The notes under the pieces are model-generated. The model worked only from the letters and a program-made list of their open reading frames with translations, was not told where the DNA came from and made no database searches. The translations under genes were made by a program, and so were the position numbers. A DNA stretch of 5,479 bases from Lentzea sp. (lineage in GTDB: Bacteria > Actinomycetota > Actinomycetes > Mycobacteriales > Pseudonocardiaceae): contig JASLAV010000199.1 of NCBI GenBank assembly GCA_030146905.1, forward strand, positions 1-5,479, read 5' to 3'. Shown piece by piece: positions 4,653 through 5,479 of the stretch. Every line of letters begins with the position of its first letter. The first letter of the stretch is position 1.

Positions 4653-5266
4653 CGCGGCTGGAGACCGCGCAGCGCCGTGTCGACCACGTTGTCCACGTAC
4701 TCGTGGGTCAGCGGGCCGGTCCGGTGCAGCCACCTGTTGAGGACTGGTCCCCACAACATGTCGATGGCCACCTCGAGGTCGATGTCCTCGGCGAGCTGCC
4801 CGGCGCGGACAGCGGCGCGCAGGCGTTCCAGCTTCAGCTCCCGCATCGGCCCGTCCAAGCGTGACGCGTACTCGGCGGCCAGGAGGTGATCGTGGACGAT
4901 CTCGACGTTCATGGCCCGCATGGCCCGGTCGTTGCGCGGATCGTCGAGCTCGTCGACCGTGCTCCGCAGGACCAGTTTCAGGTCGGCGGCCAGGTCACCG
5001 GTGTCGGGCAGAGCCGCGGCCTCGCCCTCGCCGGCGAAGGCGAGGAAGGCGTCGAAGAGCAACGAGCCCTTCGACGACCACCACCGGTAGATCGTCTGCT
5101 TGCCGACGCCGGCGGCGTGGGCCACGGCTTCAATGCTGAACTTCGTGTAGCCCACCTCGCCGACGAGGTCGATGGCGGCGGCGAGGATGGCTTGCCGCGC
5201 GGTCTCGCTGCGGCGAGCGGGATCTGGCTTCTTCAGGACCGGAGTCGGCGCGGCCTTCTTGGGCAT
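4649..5266 (-). CDS. TetR/AcrR-family transcriptional repressor
   Basis: This 205-residue dimeric repressor has an N-terminal tail rich in Lys (MPKKAAPTPVLKK), then the TetR HTH at residues about 24-70: RQAILAAAIDLVGEVGYTKF, then SIEAVAHAAGVGKQTIYRWW with recognition helix VGKQTIYRWW. The C-terminal ligand and dimer domain (about 85-205) ends with WGPVLNRWLHRTGPLTHEYV, typical of the TetR subgroup with a C-terminal domain of the type ending LWGPVLYRxL. Length is normal. ATG 5266 is the only sensible start; only a weak AGG lies upstream, and a TAGGCT -10-like motif at 5273-5278 would make the mRNA nearly leaderless. It is divergent from the SDR gene, with two matching palindromes between them. 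It probably represses itself and the SDR gene until a small molecule, perhaps the SDR substrate, binds. Confidence 0.94.
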   Translation of the reverse strand: MPKKAAPTPVLKKPDPARRSETARQAILAAAIDLVGEVGYTKFSIEAVAHAAGVGKQTIYRWWSSKGSLLFDAFLAFAGEGEAAALPDTGDLAADLKLVLRSTVDELDDPRNDRAMRAMNVEIVHDHLLAAEYASRLDGPMRELKLERLRAAVRAGQLAEDIDLEVAIDMLWGPVLNRWLHRTGPLTHEYVDNVVDTALRGLQPR

Positions 5267-5272
5267 GGTGGC

Positions 5273-5278
5273 AGCCTA
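5273..5278 (-). promoter_or_regulatory. Candidate -10 of the TetR gene, possibly leaderless
   Basis: On the minus strand these bases read TAGGCT, fitting TANNNT. Transcription would start about 7 bases later, at or next to the A of ATG 5266. No good -35 is visible because the matching place lies in the operator at 5290-5310. The evidence is a short match. Confidence 0.25.
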
Positions 5279-5289
5279 ACAGCCAACGA

Positions 5290-5310
5290 GACGAGACGGT
5301 CCGTCTTGTC
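5290..5310. promoter_or_regulatory. TetR operator 1 (palindrome)
   Basis: Arms GACGAGACGG (5290-5299) and CCGTCTTGTC (5301-5310) surround a central T and differ from perfect symmetry at one pair. The site lies 24 bases upstream of the TetR start and covers TTGTCA (5306-5311), a possible -35 of the SDR gene. Its inner 19 bases are the reverse complement of operator 2 with one change, so the same protein very likely binds both. Confidence 0.75.
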
Positions 5311-5334
5311 AGATGGCTTTTCGTGTGGCAACCT
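5306..5334 (+). promoter_or_regulatory. Candidate SDR promoter
   Basis: TTGTCA (5306-5311) matches 5 of 6 bases of the -35 consensus. After 17 bases the -10 place is CAACCT (5329-5334), a poor match. Initiation would be near 5341, just before operator 2. The -35 overlaps operator 1. Confidence 0.3.
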
Positions 5335-5345
5335 CACACCCATCA

Positions 5346-5364
5346 ACGAGACGGACCGTCTCGT
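5346..5364. promoter_or_regulatory. TetR operator 2 (perfect palindrome)
   Basis: Arms ACGAGACGG (5346-5354) and CCGTCTCGT (5356-5364) are perfectly symmetrical around a central A. The site lies between the likely SDR transcription start and its ribosome binding site. Its centre is 55 bp from operator 1, about five helical turns. Confidence 0.78.
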
Positions 5365-5375
5365 CTCGCCAAACC

Positions 5376-5381
5376 GAGGGA
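5376..5381 (+). promoter_or_regulatory. Ribosome binding site of the SDR gene
   Basis: GAGGGA lies 6 bases before ATG 5388, a good Shine-Dalgarno site that fixes the start. Confidence 0.7.
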
Positions 5382-5387
5382 GCCCAG

Positions 5388-5479
5388 ATGGAAGCCTCAG
5401 CGACATCCCGTGTCTGGTTCATCACCGGCGCCAGCCGTGGTCTCGGCCGCGCGTTCACCGAGGCCGCGCTCGCCGCGGG
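5388..5479 (+). CDS. Short-chain dehydrogenase/reductase, N-terminus (partial)
   Basis: The gene runs off the right edge; 30 complete codons are seen. Residues RVWFITGASRGLGRAFTEAA hold the first beta strand and the glycine-rich cofactor loop TGASRGLG (13-20), the TGxxxGxG signature of classical SDR enzymes that reduce or oxidise small carbonyl or alcohol substrates with NAD(P)(H). The Ser-Arg within the loop is often seen with NADP(H) preference, which is only a hint. The catalytic Ser-Tyr-Lys set lies outside the window, so activity and substrate cannot be judged. A strong ribosome binding site fixes ATG 5388. Divergence from the TetR gene and the two operators in between make it the repressor's likely main target. 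Confidence 0.92.
   Translation, partial: MEASATSRVWFITGASRGLGRAFTEAALAA

Noticed and set aside
3158..4864. Long plus-strand open frame of 568 codons across the WYL and VOC genes
   Set aside because: It lies opposite the well-supported WYL gene, crosses the VOC gene in another frame, is rich in Arg, Pro and Gly, and matches no domain; it is a GC-rich antisense shadow.
1..5479. CRISPR array, tRNA, rRNA or insertion sequence
   Set aside because: No regularly spaced long repeats, cloverleaf, rRNA signature or transposase motifs were seen on either strand.

Overview
The window is about 70% G+C by eye, with heavy G/C third-position codon use, GTG starts and actinobacterial gene order, including the end of rplI followed by dnaB. 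Together with a P-loop DnaB intein of the type known from mycobacteria and their phages, this points to a filamentous actinomycete. Pseudonocardiaceae (Lentzea, Saccharothrix or Amycolatopsis-like) is my guess; the genus is not demonstrable from the sequence.

Left part (1-617): the last 38 codons of rplI, a long hairpin terminator, then a gene-free stretch of nearly 500 bases. The middle of that stretch (231-467) is packed with DnaA-box-like nonamers. Two are perfect: one TTATCCACA on the minus strand and one TTGTCCACA on the plus strand. Many of the others sit exactly 11 bp apart on the same strand. This array lies just upstream of the probable dnaB promoter, so the initiator DnaA may control transcription of the replicative helicase, or the locus may titrate DnaA or act as an origin-like element.

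Centre (618-2669): dnaB, the replicative helicase. Its Walker A motif (GVGK/ST) is split by a 230-residue in-frame intein. The intein begins with Ala instead of Cys/Ser and carries the Trp, Cys and Thr set that defines class 3 inteins. Its homing-endonuclease region is shortened and its two LAGLIDADG-like motifs are degraded, so it looks like a decaying element on the way to a mini-intein. The helicase can bind ATP only after splicing.

Right part (2670-5479): an accessory block with regulators facing their likely targets. A possible decayed TetR-type C-terminus lies next to dnaB, followed by an unrecognised 112-residue protein whose start overlaps the end of a YafY-type HTH/WYL/WCX regulator (minus strand). 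The WYL regulator is divergent from a small VOC (glyoxalase/bleomycin-resistance fold) protein. The VOC gene converges on a TetR repressor, their stop codons overlapping by 4 bp. The TetR gene is divergent from a short-chain dehydrogenase/reductase that runs off the window. The TetR/SDR gap holds two near-identical palindromic operators 55 bp apart, a clear autoregulation and target-repression layout.
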